From Candidatus Kuenenia stuttgartensis (GTDB taxonomy: Bacteria; Planctomycetota; Planctomycetia; Planctomycetales; Planctomycetaceae), in the NCBI GenBank assembly GCA_945861865.1, contig CAMAWN010000019.1, forward strand, positions 1-49,298: a DNA stretch of 49,298 nt, in the 5' to 3' direction. A program made the position numbers and the translations under genes. Below, one piece after another: positions 23,294 to 32,060 of this stretch (its first letter is position 1; every line of letters begins with the position of its first letter). The notes under the pieces are model-generated. The model saw nothing but the letters and a program-made list of their open reading frames with translations, did no database searches and had not been told where the DNA came from.

Positions 23294-24406
23294 TCATTCG
23301 CCGCTGAGTTCGTCAGTCTTCATGAACTCGCGCAACACGACCGTCGCGTAGGCTCCGGAGGGAAGCGCGAATTCAAAGAGCAATCCGTCCGGAGTCGCGC
23401 TGACTTGCAGGTCTTTTGGACGCACGAGCAGCGGGCGGCGCGTGCCGTCGGTCAGATGACCGTAACGGCGGAAGGCGTCGGGCGAGAGCTGCGCGGCGTC
23501 GAGCACTCGCTGCTCGCGAACCGCCGGTTCATCAGTCGTCGGTTTCATTTTGGGGCCGAACATCGGTCCGGTCGTGACGGTCTCATGAGCGTCGAAGCGA
23601 GGCTGTTCGGCGGCGACATCCTGTGCGATGAACAGACCGCCCGACGCGCAGACTTGCATCACGTCACCGAGCAACACGCGATCGAGCAATCCGTCGCGCA
23701 GTCGTTCGGCCAGCACTTGGTTGAACAGCCACGACTGAGCCGCTGACAGCGCCAACCGATGCAGGAAGCGGCGTCCTGAGCGATGCCGATCACGCGATTT
23801 TCGCGACGGTTCGCTCGATGCTGCCGTTTCGCTCAACAGACTCAAGCCGTGTTTCAAGGTGCTGAAGTTGTTGCCAAAACGCTGCGAGCCAAAGTAATTC
23901 GGCAGCCCGCTGCGGCGCACTCGGTCGGCAATCGCGGTCGCCTTCGCCAGCGAATCGGGCTCGCTGACATCTCGCACGAGGACTCGAAAACGATTGCCAT
24001 GCAAGTGGCCCGTGCGGAGTTTCTGCCGATGTGGTGTCGCCTTCAGCAAGCGAATGCCGTCACCGTCGATCGCCGACAAGTTCGCTTCCACTCGACGGGG
24101 CACCGAGACAAATTGCCGTGTCACCGCCTGTTTGTCTTTGAGGCCGGCCGTTCCGAGTTCGCCGGACGAGATGTCCAGCGTGCGCGACAAGTGCCGAGTC
24201 AGTTCATCCGCCGACACTCCCGATTTTTCGATCCAGAGAAAGAGATGCTCGCCCTCGCCGCTCGGTGCGTAGGCCGGGATCTCTTCGACATCGAAATCCT
24301 CTGGCTGTGCTTTGAGGGTTCCACCGATTCCCGGCAGATCGGCAGTCAGCAGAGGACAGGCGATCGAGAGCGGCAGCGTTTCCACAAACGGGGTCGATTC
24401 GGTCAT
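23294..24406 (-). CDS. truD: tRNA pseudouridine(13) synthase TruD
   Basis: 370 residues from ATG 24406; the longer frame to 24475 has no family-like sequence. TruD makes pseudouridine 13 in tRNA. The catalytic aspartate is D91 in GTAGLKDKQAVTRQF, the family signature, and GHLHGNRFRVLVR and YFGSQRFGNNF are also typical motifs. The TruD insertion domain occupies roughly 175-320. It is divergent from the Hsp70-family gene with a 181-bp spacer that contains a short C/G-rich hairpin at 24426-24444. Cytosolic housekeeping enzyme. Confidence 0.95.
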   Translation of the reverse strand: MTESTPFVETLPLSIACPLLTADLPGIGGTLKAQPEDFDVEEIPAYAPSGEGEHLFLWIEKSGVSADELTRHLSRTLDISSGELGTAGLKDKQAVTRQFVSVPRRVEANLSAIDGDGIRLLKATPHRQKLRTGHLHGNRFRVLVRDVSEPDSLAKATAIADRVRRSGLPNYFGSQRFGNNFSTLKHGLSLLSETAASSEPSRKSRDRHRSGRRFLHRLALSAAQSWLFNQVLAERLRDGLLDRVLLGDVMQVCASGGLFIAQDVAAEQPRFDAHETVTTGPMFGPKMKPTTDEPAVREQRVLDAAQLSPDAFRRYGHLTDGTRRPLLVRPKDLQVSATPDGLLFEFALPSGAYATVVLREFMKTDELSGE

Positions 24407-24425
24407 GGGTCTCTCAATCAAATCC

Positions 24426-24444
24426 CTCTCCTTCGGGGAGAGGA
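24426..24444. repeat. Short hairpin CCTCTCC-TTCGG-GGAGAGG
   Basis: A 7-bp perfect stem with a 5-nt loop lies 20 bases upstream of the truD start, in the spacer between truD and the Hsp70-family gene. A UUCG-type loop would make the RNA form stable. It resembles a dispersed planctomycete repeat more than a promoter element; on the truD transcript it would sit in the 5' untranslated region. Confidence 0.45.
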
Positions 24445-24587
24445 GACCGGGCAAGGGGCAGCACGGCAATGACAACCGCGCCGCTGGTGAGCGCTTCGTG
24501 GCGATGATAGCATGACCGCCCGCTCGCTGACCCTCTCACGGCGGACTCGTTGACATCGCCGTCCTCGCGTCTTTTTTTGAGTACATT

Positions 24588-26738
24588 ATGCTGAAGACTC
24601 ACGCCGTTGGCATCGACTTGGGCACGACGTATTCCTGTCTCTCGTATCTCAACGAACATGGCGAGCCGGTCACGCTCCCCAACCAAGAAGGCGAACTGAC
24701 GACGCCGTCGATCGTCATGTTTGACGGCAAGGACGTGATCGTCGGGACCGAGGCTCTTCGCAACGCAGTGCTCAAGCCGACGCACGTCGTGCAAAACGCC
24801 AAGCGCTACATTGGCTCGAACAAAACTTGGACCATCGAAAAGAAGACTTACACGCCGGTCGACATCGGGGCGCTCGTGCTGCGAAAGATGCTTGATGCGG
24901 CTGCCGAGCAGATCGGTCCGATCACGCAGGCGGTCATCACCGTGCCGGCTCAGTTCAGCGACTGGCAGCGGCAGGCGACGGTCGAGATGGGATTTCAAGC
25001 GGGTCTGAAGCGGGTGGACATCATCAACGAACCGGTCGCCGCTGCACTGTGCTACGTGCTCGGCAGCGAAGGGCTGTGGTTCACGGAATTGACCGACGAA
25101 CAACGCATTCTGGTCTACGATCTGGGCGGCGGAACGTTCGACCTTTCGCTTGTGAAGTACCACAAAGACGAGGTCAAGGTTCTCGCCAGCACCGGCGACT
25201 TGAAGCTGGGCGGCATCGACTGGAACGAAGCGTTGCAAGAGGCGATCTGCGACCGGTTCGCTCGCGAGTTCGGCGACGATCCTCGGACCGATCCCGAATC
25301 CATGCAACTGCTGGCGATGGCGGTCGAGAACACGAAGCGTTCGCTGACCGTCCGCCCGCGAGCCGCACTCACTTGCTCGCACGGCAAGCATCGCAAGGTC
25401 TACCAGATTGAGTTGCCGGAGTTCGAGAAACTCACGAAGCCGTTGCTCGTTCGCACGATCAACATCACGCGTGATTTGCAGAAGGCGTATCAATTCGGTC
25501 TCAAAGCGAGTGACACGATCCTGACCACTGGCGGTTCGTCGCGGATGCCGTCGATCAAGAAGGCGCTTGGCGAGTTGGGCTTCCGCACGCTCAACACGTC
25601 GCTGTCACCGGACCAGTCGATCTCGCACGGAGCGACCTATTACGCCGGCATGTTGCTCACCAACGCCGACTTCGCGAAGTCGATTCTCAGTCCCAAGGCG
25701 ACTGCGAAGCTCCAGAAAATCAAACAGCGCAGTGTCAACGCCCGCGCGCTCGGCATTCTGATACGCGACTCCAGAAAAAAGACACGCATCCCGCACTACC
25801 TGATTCCTGAGAATACGGAACTCCCGGCGTCGATCACACAGACCTTCGGCACCGTCATCCCGAATCAGCGTCGAGTCAACCTGCACATCGTCGAAAGCGG
25901 CACGATCGCCGACCAACAGTTCGTGGAACTCGGCACCTGCATCGTCGAAGACCTGCCGAAGAATCTGCCGGAGCAATCGCTGGTCGAAGTCACGATCACG
26001 TACAACGAACAAGCCCGCGTGCTGGTCACTGCCAAAGACGTCACCAGCGGCAAGCAAGCTCAAACGGTGATCGTGCGACAAGAGAATCTCGTCGAGAAGC
26101 CCGCCAAAAAGGCGGCCGCACCGGATGACGACGCCCAGGCTGGCTGGACGGCTCCGTCGCTGACACCGGCGAGCGGTGGAGCCACTCCCCCAAGGCGAGC
26201 GGGGGATGTCAATCCTCCGAGATCAGCACCCGCAGCAACGACACCCACGACCAAGCCGACCTCGATCCCCAAGCTCAACACTTCGGCACCCGCTCCGTCG
26301 CCAACGAATCGAAAGCCAGTTCCACCGCCGCTCAAACCAGTGCCCGCGAAGACTCAATCCGTCACCAGCCCAAAGTCCGCGCTCAGTGGCCCAAAGCTCG
26401 ACGATGCCAATCAACCCATTCCGCTGTGCAATGAGTGTGGTGAAGCCCTGAACTTTCGAGGCATCTGCCCGGCCTGCGGCTGGACCGCTTCCGCGAAGAA
26501 GCCTGTTGCCACCACGAATTCTCCCGTGAAGGCCGGAGCACCGAAGCCTCCGATCTCACCGCAGAGGAAACTCGCGCCTCCGATCAAGCCGGCTGTTCCC
26601 AAGCCAAAGGTGTCCGACGACGATGAACTGCTGGAGATGGCGCTGTCGTCGATGAACAAGCCGGGCACTCCCAAGTCCCCCGTCAAAAATTCGCCTGTGA
26701 AAAAAGGGGAAGCCGAGTTTTGGAAGGACGAGAAGTGA
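24588..26738 (+). CDS. Hsp70-family (DnaK-like) protein with C-terminal zinc ribbon
   Basis: 716 residues. The nucleotide-binding domain (about 1-375) has GIDLGTTYSC at 8-17, INEPVAAAL and YDLGGGTFDLSL. A divergent substrate-binding-like beta region runs to about 505. Then comes a long Pro/Ala/Thr/Lys-rich linker (about 515-610), a zinc ribbon C614-N-E-C617...C627-P-A-C630, and another low-complexity tail. There is no EEVD-like end. It is therefore not the main DnaK, and no GrpE or DnaJ gene is near; a specialised chaperone or scaffold role is inferred. A repeat unit (26194-26221) encodes part of the linker. The next gene starts three bases after its stop, suggesting one operon with menC. Confidence 0.85.
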   Translation: MLKTHAVGIDLGTTYSCLSYLNEHGEPVTLPNQEGELTTPSIVMFDGKDVIVGTEALRNAVLKPTHVVQNAKRYIGSNKTWTIEKKTYTPVDIGALVLRKMLDAAAEQIGPITQAVITVPAQFSDWQRQATVEMGFQAGLKRVDIINEPVAAALCYVLGSEGLWFTELTDEQRILVYDLGGGTFDLSLVKYHKDEVKVLASTGDLKLGGIDWNEALQEAICDRFAREFGDDPRTDPESMQLLAMAVENTKRSLTVRPRAALTCSHGKHRKVYQIELPEFEKLTKPLLVRTINITRDLQKAYQFGLKASDTILTTGGSSRMPSIKKALGELGFRTLNTSLSPDQSISHGATYYAGMLLTNADFAKSILSPKATAKLQKIKQRSVNARALGILIRDSRKKTRIPHYLIPENTELPASITQTFGTVIPNQRRVNLHIVESGTIADQQFVELGTCIVEDLPKNLPEQSLVEVTITYNEQARVLVTAKDVTSGKQAQTVIVRQENLVEKPAKKAAAPDDDAQAGWTAPSLTPASGGATPPRRAGDVNPPRSAPAATTPTTKPTSIPKLNTSAPAPSPTNRKPVPPPLKPVPAKTQSVTSPKSALSGPKLDDANQPIPLCNECGEALNFRGICPACGWTASAKKPVATTNSPVKAGAPKPPISPQRKLAPPIKPAVPKPKVSDDDELLEMALSSMNKPGTPKSPVKNSPVKKGEAEFWKDEK
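26194..26221. repeat. Single repeat unit, family I, in Hsp70-family gene
   Basis: The 28-nt unit starting GGCGAGCGG and ending TCCTCCGAG matches the arm at 46410-46437 in uvrA at 25 of 28 positions. It encodes RRAGDVNPPR in the proline-rich linker. Here it is one unit rather than an inverted pair. Confidence 0.75.
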
Positions 26739-26741
26739 CCC

Positions 26742-27851
26742 ATGCAGATCGACCGCATTGATTTGTTCCACGTTGCGATGCCGCTGATTTCTCCGTGGCG
26801 AACGGCCTACGGTGAAGACGCGACGATTGATTCGCTCCTCTGTCGCATGACGAGCGGTTCCGTCGAGGCCTGGGGTGAGAGTGCTCCGTTCGCCGCGCCG
26901 TGCTACAGCCCGGAGTGGGCGAACGGAATCTTTTCGCTGTGCCGCGATTGGCTCGCGCCGCAACTGGTCGGCAAGGACGTCACGTCCGGTGCCGACTTGC
27001 AGCAGCGGCTCTCGCTCTTCAAAGGCAACTCGTTCGCGAAGGCCGCGCTCGACACGGCGTGGTGGTCACTCAAAAGCCGCATCGACAATCGGCCGCTGCA
27101 CGAGTTGCTCGGTGCGACGCGCACCGAGGTCGCCGTCGGTGCCGACTTTGGTGTGCTGGACAGCCTCGACGAATTGCTCAGCGGCATTGGCCAGGCGATT
27201 GCGAACGGTTTCCCGCGCATCAAACTGAAATTCCGCCCCGGCTGGGATCTGCCGATGCTCGCCGCCGTACGCAAGCAGCATCCGACGCACCCGATTCACA
27301 TCGACTGCAACAGCGGCTATCGGATCACCGATCTGAAACTCTTTCAGCAAGCGGACGAGTTCAACCTCGCGATGTACGAGCAGCCGCTCAACCACGACGA
27401 CGTCGTCGATCACGCCGAACTGCAACGCCAAGTTCGCACGCCCGTCTGTCTCGACGAAAGCGTCTACAACGTCCGTCAAGCGGAACTCGCCATTCGGCTG
27501 AAGAGCTGCCGCTTCGTCAACATCAAGCCCGGCCGCATCGGCGGACTGACGAACGCCGTCGCCGTCCACAACCTCTGCCAAGCCGCCGGAATTCCCTGTT
27601 GGGTCGGCGGCATGTTGGAAAGCGCAGTCGGCGCGAGCCTGTGTGTGTCACTCGCGATGCTCGGCAACTTCACCTATCCCGCCGACATCTTCCCCAGCAG
27701 CCGCTTCTACCACGAAGACCTCGCCGACCCGCCGTTGGAACTGATCCGCCTGTCCAACGGAACGCCGGGAGTTCGAGCGTTGTCTCGCCTGCCAGAGCCC
27801 AACCCGGATCGCTTGCGGAAGTTGACCGTCCAAAGCGCCATCGTGAAGTAG
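26742..27851 (+). CDS. menC: o-Succinylbenzoate synthase (enolase superfamily)
   Basis: 369 residues. MenC dehydrates SHCHC to o-succinylbenzoate in menaquinone synthesis. Enolase-superfamily features are the lysine pair in RIKLKF, metal ligands D (HIDCNSGY), E (MYEQPL) and D (CLDES), and the second catalytic lysine in NIKPGRIGG. The CWVGGMLES motif near residue 290 is typical of the MenC / N-succinylamino-acid racemase branch, which are hard to separate by sequence; a racemase activity is therefore an alternative. No other menaquinone gene is in the window. It starts three bases after the Hsp70-family gene. Confidence 0.82.
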   Translation: MQIDRIDLFHVAMPLISPWRTAYGEDATIDSLLCRMTSGSVEAWGESAPFAAPCYSPEWANGIFSLCRDWLAPQLVGKDVTSGADLQQRLSLFKGNSFAKAALDTAWWSLKSRIDNRPLHELLGATRTEVAVGADFGVLDSLDELLSGIGQAIANGFPRIKLKFRPGWDLPMLAAVRKQHPTHPIHIDCNSGYRITDLKLFQQADEFNLAMYEQPLNHDDVVDHAELQRQVRTPVCLDESVYNVRQAELAIRLKSCRFVNIKPGRIGGLTNAVAVHNLCQAAGIPCWVGGMLESAVGASLCVSLAMLGNFTYPADIFPSSRFYHEDLADPPLELIRLSNGTPGVRALSRLPEPNPDRLRKLTVQSAIVK

Positions 27852-27858
27852 TTCGTCC

Positions 27859-27888
27859 AGCCGAAAGCCGTACGCCGACGGCCGAGAG
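27859..27888. repeat. Direct-repeat unit, family F, between menC and DUF4838 gene
   Basis: AGCCGAAAGCCGT (27859-27871) followed by CGCCGACGGCCGAGAG, a string of related CCGA-AGC words. The 13-mer AGCCGAAAGCCGT recurs exactly at 44879-44891 inside the DUF58 gene. Confidence 0.5.
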
Positions 27889-27932
27889 TTGTTATCCCAC
27901 CGCCTCTTGTCACCTCCGCGATGAGGAAGATC

Positions 27933-30275
27933 ATGCGCATCGTTCGTTTCACCGGTTTCGTGTTGTGTGTGATTTCAACCTGCTGCATCGCTGGTTCGGA
28001 GTTGCGAGCCGACACAACGCTCGTGGCCGACGGTCAGGCGCGCGCGGCGGTGTTTGTCTCCGAACGTGTCTGGGATGACGCGACGAAGAATCCCGAACCG
28101 GCCGGGATGTGGCGGTCACTCAAGCCGGAGGACAATCGGCGGCGATTGCGTGAATCGGTGCGTGACTTCGTCGGCATCGTCGAGCGGATATCGGGCGCGA
28201 AGTTGCCCGTCGAGATCGGTGCTCCGAAGGCAGGCGATGCGCGAGTCGCGATCCTGATCGGCGAGTTGGCGACGGCGAAGTTCGGGCCGCCGGCGAAGAA
28301 GGCGGAGTATCAGCAAGGGCTGCGGATCGTTGTCGCCAACAACGCTGTTGGGCTGATCGGCGAGAGCGAACTCGCGACGAGCTACGCGATTTACACGCTG
28401 CTCGATCAATTAGGCTGCCGCTGGTTCTTGCCGAGTGTGATGGGCGAGGCGCTGCCGGCATCGAAGACGATCACGCTGAAGGATCAAGATGTCTCGACCG
28501 TGCCGTACACGATTTATCGCGGGCTGTGGTATTGCGACAACGAGTTCGCGCGGCGGAATCGGCTGGGCGGCATGGAACTCTCCGCCGGGCATGCGCTGGA
28601 GTACGCCGTGCCGAAGGAGCTGCGCACACAGCATCCTGAAATCAAAGCGATTATCGGAGGCAAGCCGCACGACCATTGGATCAAGTGGACTCACCCGCTG
28701 GTCGCCGAGGCGATCACGAAGTCGGTGCTCGACAACCTTGCGAAGAATCCGGACACGAAGTCGGTGTCCCTCTCGCCCGACGACGGCGCGACGTGGGATG
28801 AATCCGACGACACGAAGTTCGATGCGGGGGACTTCGATCCGTCGCTGCAAACGGTCGCGAAGGCGGATCGGTTGATGGTGCTGTGCAATCGGATCGCGGC
28901 GGCGATCTCGCCGAAATACCCGGAGATGAAGTTCGGGGTGCTGGCGTACGTCGATTACACCCGCCCTCCCGTGCGCGAGAAGCCGCATCCGGCCATCGTG
29001 CCGCAGATCGCGCCGATCACGTTCAGCCGAGCTCACCCGCTGAACGATCTGGGCGAACCGAACAACAAGTCGATGCAGCATCTGGTCGAAGGCTGGGGCA
29101 AAGTCGTGCCGGCAACCAGCTATTACTTCTACGGTTTCTATCTGGCCGAGGTCTCGTCGCCGAACCCGATGCTGACGAAGTGGGGTCATGACATCCCATT
29201 CATTTACCAGCGCGGAGCCTGCCGCTACTGGCAACCGGAAACGCTAACCAACTTCGACACGTCACTGCACGCTCATTGGCTGGGCCTGCGGATGGCATGG
29301 GATCCCTCTCATAAGCCGGAAGTGATTATTGAGGAGATTAACTCGCGGCTGTACGGCCGCGCGGGTGGGGCAATGTCGGCTTATTGGCGGCACATCGACG
29401 ATACTTGGGTCAAAGTTCCGGAGTACGCTGGTTGCGGCTTCGGACATCTTCGTCGTTGGAACCTCGAGAAGCTGACGGAAGCTCGCCGCTTGATGAACGC
29501 CGGTCGCGCCGCGTGTGCGACCGATGCGGAAACCGCACGCGTCAAACTCGCCGACGATTCGCTGGCCGCGTTCGAGATGCTCATGCAGCAACGCCGTGAT
29601 CTCGCCGAGGGCCGCTGGTCCACGTTGGCGGGACAAGTCACCGCGTATCGCACGCGGCTGATGGAACTCGGTAAGCAGTACGAACCGCAGTTCGCCTTCA
29701 CCAAGATGGGCTGGACTGGCGAGAAAACGCTCAACGTCATTTACTTCGATGCCTTCTACGGCGCGACGCACAACGATGCGGCTCGCGTGGCGACGCAGTT
29801 CAACGTCGTCGCCGCGCCGCTGAAGCAGTGGCGGTTCAAAATCGACAAAGACAAACAGGGTGAATCGCTCGGCTGGTCGAAGCCGGAGTTCGATGACTCC
29901 GCCTGGAAGACCACCGATTGCGTGGTCGAGACTTGGTCGTCGCTCGGCCTGCACAACTACATGGGGAGCGCGTGGTATCGGATGCAGCTCAAGGTTCCGC
30001 CGCTGGCCGCCGGCAAAAAAACGTCCCTCTGGATCGGATCAACCGACGGCCGAGTGAAAGTTTTCATCAACGGCCAGCATGTCCCGCACGTCAACGACAA
30101 AGGGGAGAAAGCCGACTCCGTCAGCGGCTACTGCCAACCGTTCTCGTTCGACATTTCATCGGCCGTGAAACCTGACGCCGACAACTCGATCGCGCTGTTC
30201 TGCACTCGCGAGATCGTCAACGAACTCGGCACGGGAGGACTGCTGGCCCCGGCGGCTGTGTATGCAGAACGTTGA
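27933..30275 (+). CDS. DUF4838 domain protein, exported, glycoside-hydrolase-like
   Basis: 780 residues from ATG 27933, preferred over ATG 27921 because GAGGA lies five bases before it (27923-27927). A signal peptide (MRIVRFTGFVLCVISTCCIAGS) is followed by an alpha-glucuronidase-like N-terminal domain (about 35-180), then the DUF4838 barrel-like domain (about 230-480, including HWLGLRMAWDP), a helical region, and a C-terminal beta-sandwich (about 625-775) of glycoside-hydrolase family 2 sugar-binding type. DUF4838 proteins are thought to act on polysaccharides outside the cytoplasm but catalytic residues are not established. It follows menC by 81 bp. Confidence 0.85.
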   Translation: MRIVRFTGFVLCVISTCCIAGSELRADTTLVADGQARAAVFVSERVWDDATKNPEPAGMWRSLKPEDNRRRLRESVRDFVGIVERISGAKLPVEIGAPKAGDARVAILIGELATAKFGPPAKKAEYQQGLRIVVANNAVGLIGESELATSYAIYTLLDQLGCRWFLPSVMGEALPASKTITLKDQDVSTVPYTIYRGLWYCDNEFARRNRLGGMELSAGHALEYAVPKELRTQHPEIKAIIGGKPHDHWIKWTHPLVAEAITKSVLDNLAKNPDTKSVSLSPDDGATWDESDDTKFDAGDFDPSLQTVAKADRLMVLCNRIAAAISPKYPEMKFGVLAYVDYTRPPVREKPHPAIVPQIAPITFSRAHPLNDLGEPNNKSMQHLVEGWGKVVPATSYYFYGFYLAEVSSPNPMLTKWGHDIPFIYQRGACRYWQPETLTNFDTSLHAHWLGLRMAWDPSHKPEVIIEEINSRLYGRAGGAMSAYWRHIDDTWVKVPEYAGCGFGHLRRWNLEKLTEARRLMNAGRAACATDAETARVKLADDSLAAFEMLMQQRRDLAEGRWSTLAGQVTAYRTRLMELGKQYEPQFAFTKMGWTGEKTLNVIYFDAFYGATHNDAARVATQFNVVAAPLKQWRFKIDKDKQGESLGWSKPEFDDSAWKTTDCVVETWSSLGLHNYMGSAWYRMQLKVPPLAAGKKTSLWIGSTDGRVKVFINGQHVPHVNDKGEKADSVSGYCQPFSFDISSAVKPDADNSIALFCTREIVNELGTGGLLAPAAVYAER

Positions 30276-30667
30276 TTGGCTAGTGGGTCGGGTTGCTGCC
30301 ACGCTGCCCAACGAAACGGAGCGAGCCCGCCAACGGGGACTACGCGGAGCCGAGGGTCCACTGCAATTCCTCTTCTGTTTCACGGCGAAACACGATCGTC
30401 AGCCGCTCCGGCACAGCGTTTCCAACGCCGCTCGCGCGGCCGAGTCGTCCGGCTGAGCGGCTCGCAACACGAGGCTCCATTGTGTGGTGGCGAAGCCGGA
30501 TTGTTCGGAAGGATTGGTCATCGGATTGACTTGGCACCGCCGGATTGCGACCGCCGTTTCGCGACGGGCTGGTCGAGTTTGTGAATTCTCGCTCTCTCAG
30601 GAATGCCGATCACGATATCATGCCGGCTCCCGAAGTGGGCGTTGCTTGGCAGTTGCGGAGATTGCTC
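30276..30667. other. 392-bp spacer holding a sigma-factor remnant
   Basis: Between the DUF4838 gene and the DUF1501 gene. It contains the truncated ECF sigma-factor remnant described at 30399-30521. The bases 30276-30398 translate on the minus strand into a short tail (RLTIVFRRETEEELQW...) that I do not recognise. No repeat pair or clear promoter was seen, but the region must hold the start signals of the DUF1501 gene. Confidence 0.6.
30399..30521 (-). pseudogene. Truncated N-terminus of planctomycete ECF sigma-70 family factor
   Basis: A 40-residue frame begins MTNPSEQSGFATTQWSLVLR and ends ALETLCRSG before a TGA. The FATTxWSLVL start followed by an ALExLCRxYW-type helix is characteristic of a planctomycete-expanded group of ECF sigma factors of about 190-600 residues. 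The match stops exactly where the conserved YWxPLY continuation should begin, and no frame downstream restores region 2 or 4. It is best read as the leftover of a deleted sigma-factor gene, though a functional micro-protein cannot be excluded. It is antisense to the leader of the DUF1501 gene. Confidence 0.65.
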
Positions 30668-32014
30668 GTGCTCACCATTTCCAACCAACAACAGGAGTCT
30701 CGTGGCGTGCTGAATCGGCGCGAAATTCTACGTGTCGGAGCGCTGGGTCTTGGCGGCGTGACATTGGCGGACCTGTTGCGGCACGAGGCAACTGCGAAAA
30801 CGGATGTTCGGCGGCCGAAGTCCGTGATCTATGTCGTGTTGGATGGCGGGCCGTCGCATCTCGACATGTGGGATTTGAAGCCGCAGGCTCCGGTGGAATA
30901 TCGCGGACCGTTCTCGCCGATTGCGACGAAACTACCGGGCGTGACCATCTGCGAGCACATGCCGTTGCAGGCCGCGATGTTGGACCGAGCCACATTGGTG
31001 CGCGGCATTCGCTCGGTCGAGAATGATCACTATCTCAGCGAGGTTTACACCGGGCTGCCGCGCTCGTCGGGAAAGCGGCCAGCGTTTGGATCGGTCGTCA
31101 GCAAGTTATCGCCGACCACGCATTCGCTGCCGACGTACGTCAGCCTCAAGCAGCATTCCGGCGATCTGTTCGATTATGAGAAGCCGCATTACGTCGGAGC
31201 CGCACATGCTCCGTTTCGCCCGTTCGAGGAATCGCTCAAAGACCTCACGCCGGTCAAGAACCTCGAAATGTTGGAGAACCGCAAGGCGTTGCTCGCCGCG
31301 TTCGACAACCTGCAACGCGAACTCGATCGGCCGCAGGCGTTCGGCGGACTGGATCGCTTTCAGGCTCAGGCGTTGGAGATGATTGCGTCGCCGAAAGTTC
31401 GTGAGGCATTCGATCTCACGAACGAATCGCCGGAAACGCTGGCTCGCTACGGCCACAAAGCCGGCAAATATCCGCATCAAACGGCGAAGCAATACATGTA
31501 CGACTGGAACGGCAAGCCATTCCTGATGGCTCGGCGATTGGTCGAGGCGGGCGTCCGCGTCGTCACGCTGCACGCCGCCGAGTGGGATCATCACAGCAGT
31601 CCGACGGGCGACATCTTCTTCGCCTTGAAGTGCCTGATGCCGGTGCTCGACATGAGCATCACCGCGCTGGTCAACGATCTGAATGATCGCGGACTGTCCG
31701 ACGACGTGCTGGTCGTGGTGCTCGGCGAGTTCGGCCGCACTCCCAAAATTTCCCCGGTCGGCCCCGGCCGCGAGCACTGGGCTGACGCTGGTTGCGCGTT
31801 GTTCTTCGGCGGCGGACTGACGATGGGCCAAGTCATCGGAGAAACTGATTCTCGCGCCGAACGTTCGATCAACGGCACGATCAGTTTCCAGAACATCATG
31901 GCCACGATCTATCACACGCTCGGCATCGACCTCGACGTGAAGCTGCCCGACTTCAACGGCCGCCCGCAGTTCCTGCTCGATGACTGCGCGCCGATCCGCG
32001 AGTTGCTGGCGTGA
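30668..32014 (+). CDS. DUF1501 protein with Tat signal
   Basis: 448 residues from GTG 30668, which has GGAG at 30657-30660 and gives an N-terminus MLTISN... like other DUF1501 proteins. A second in-frame GTG at 30707 behind CAGGAG (30692-30697) is an alternative. The longer frame from 30545 is not supported. The twin-arginine motif is LNRREILRVGALGLGG. Body landmarks are VLDGGPSHLDMWDLKP and VLGEFGRTPKISPVGPGREH. Unlike the other DUF1501 genes it has no cytochrome/DUF1553 partner next to it. Function unknown, export expected. Confidence 0.88.
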   Translation: MLTISNQQQESRGVLNRREILRVGALGLGGVTLADLLRHEATAKTDVRRPKSVIYVVLDGGPSHLDMWDLKPQAPVEYRGPFSPIATKLPGVTICEHMPLQAAMLDRATLVRGIRSVENDHYLSEVYTGLPRSSGKRPAFGSVVSKLSPTTHSLPTYVSLKQHSGDLFDYEKPHYVGAAHAPFRPFEESLKDLTPVKNLEMLENRKALLAAFDNLQRELDRPQAFGGLDRFQAQALEMIASPKVREAFDLTNESPETLARYGHKAGKYPHQTAKQYMYDWNGKPFLMARRLVEAGVRVVTLHAAEWDHHSSPTGDIFFALKCLMPVLDMSITALVNDLNDRGLSDDVLVVVLGEFGRTPKISPVGPGREHWADAGCALFFGGGLTMGQVIGETDSRAERSINGTISFQNIMATIYHTLGIDLDVKLPDFNGRPQFLLDDCAPIRELLA

Positions 32015-32060
32015 GTTTTGGAGTGTTGCCGTAGCGGAATAAATGGGAGGGAGAACTGAG

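Noticed and set aside
24550..24588. TTGACA at 24550-24555 as a -35 box for the Hsp70-family gene
   Set aside because: No acceptable -10 box lies 16-18 bases downstream, and the only TA-rich stretch touches the start codon.
30535..30560. Sigma-54 promoter TTGGCACCGCCGGATTGCG
   Set aside because: The GG to GC spacing is 12 bases rather than the 10 needed.
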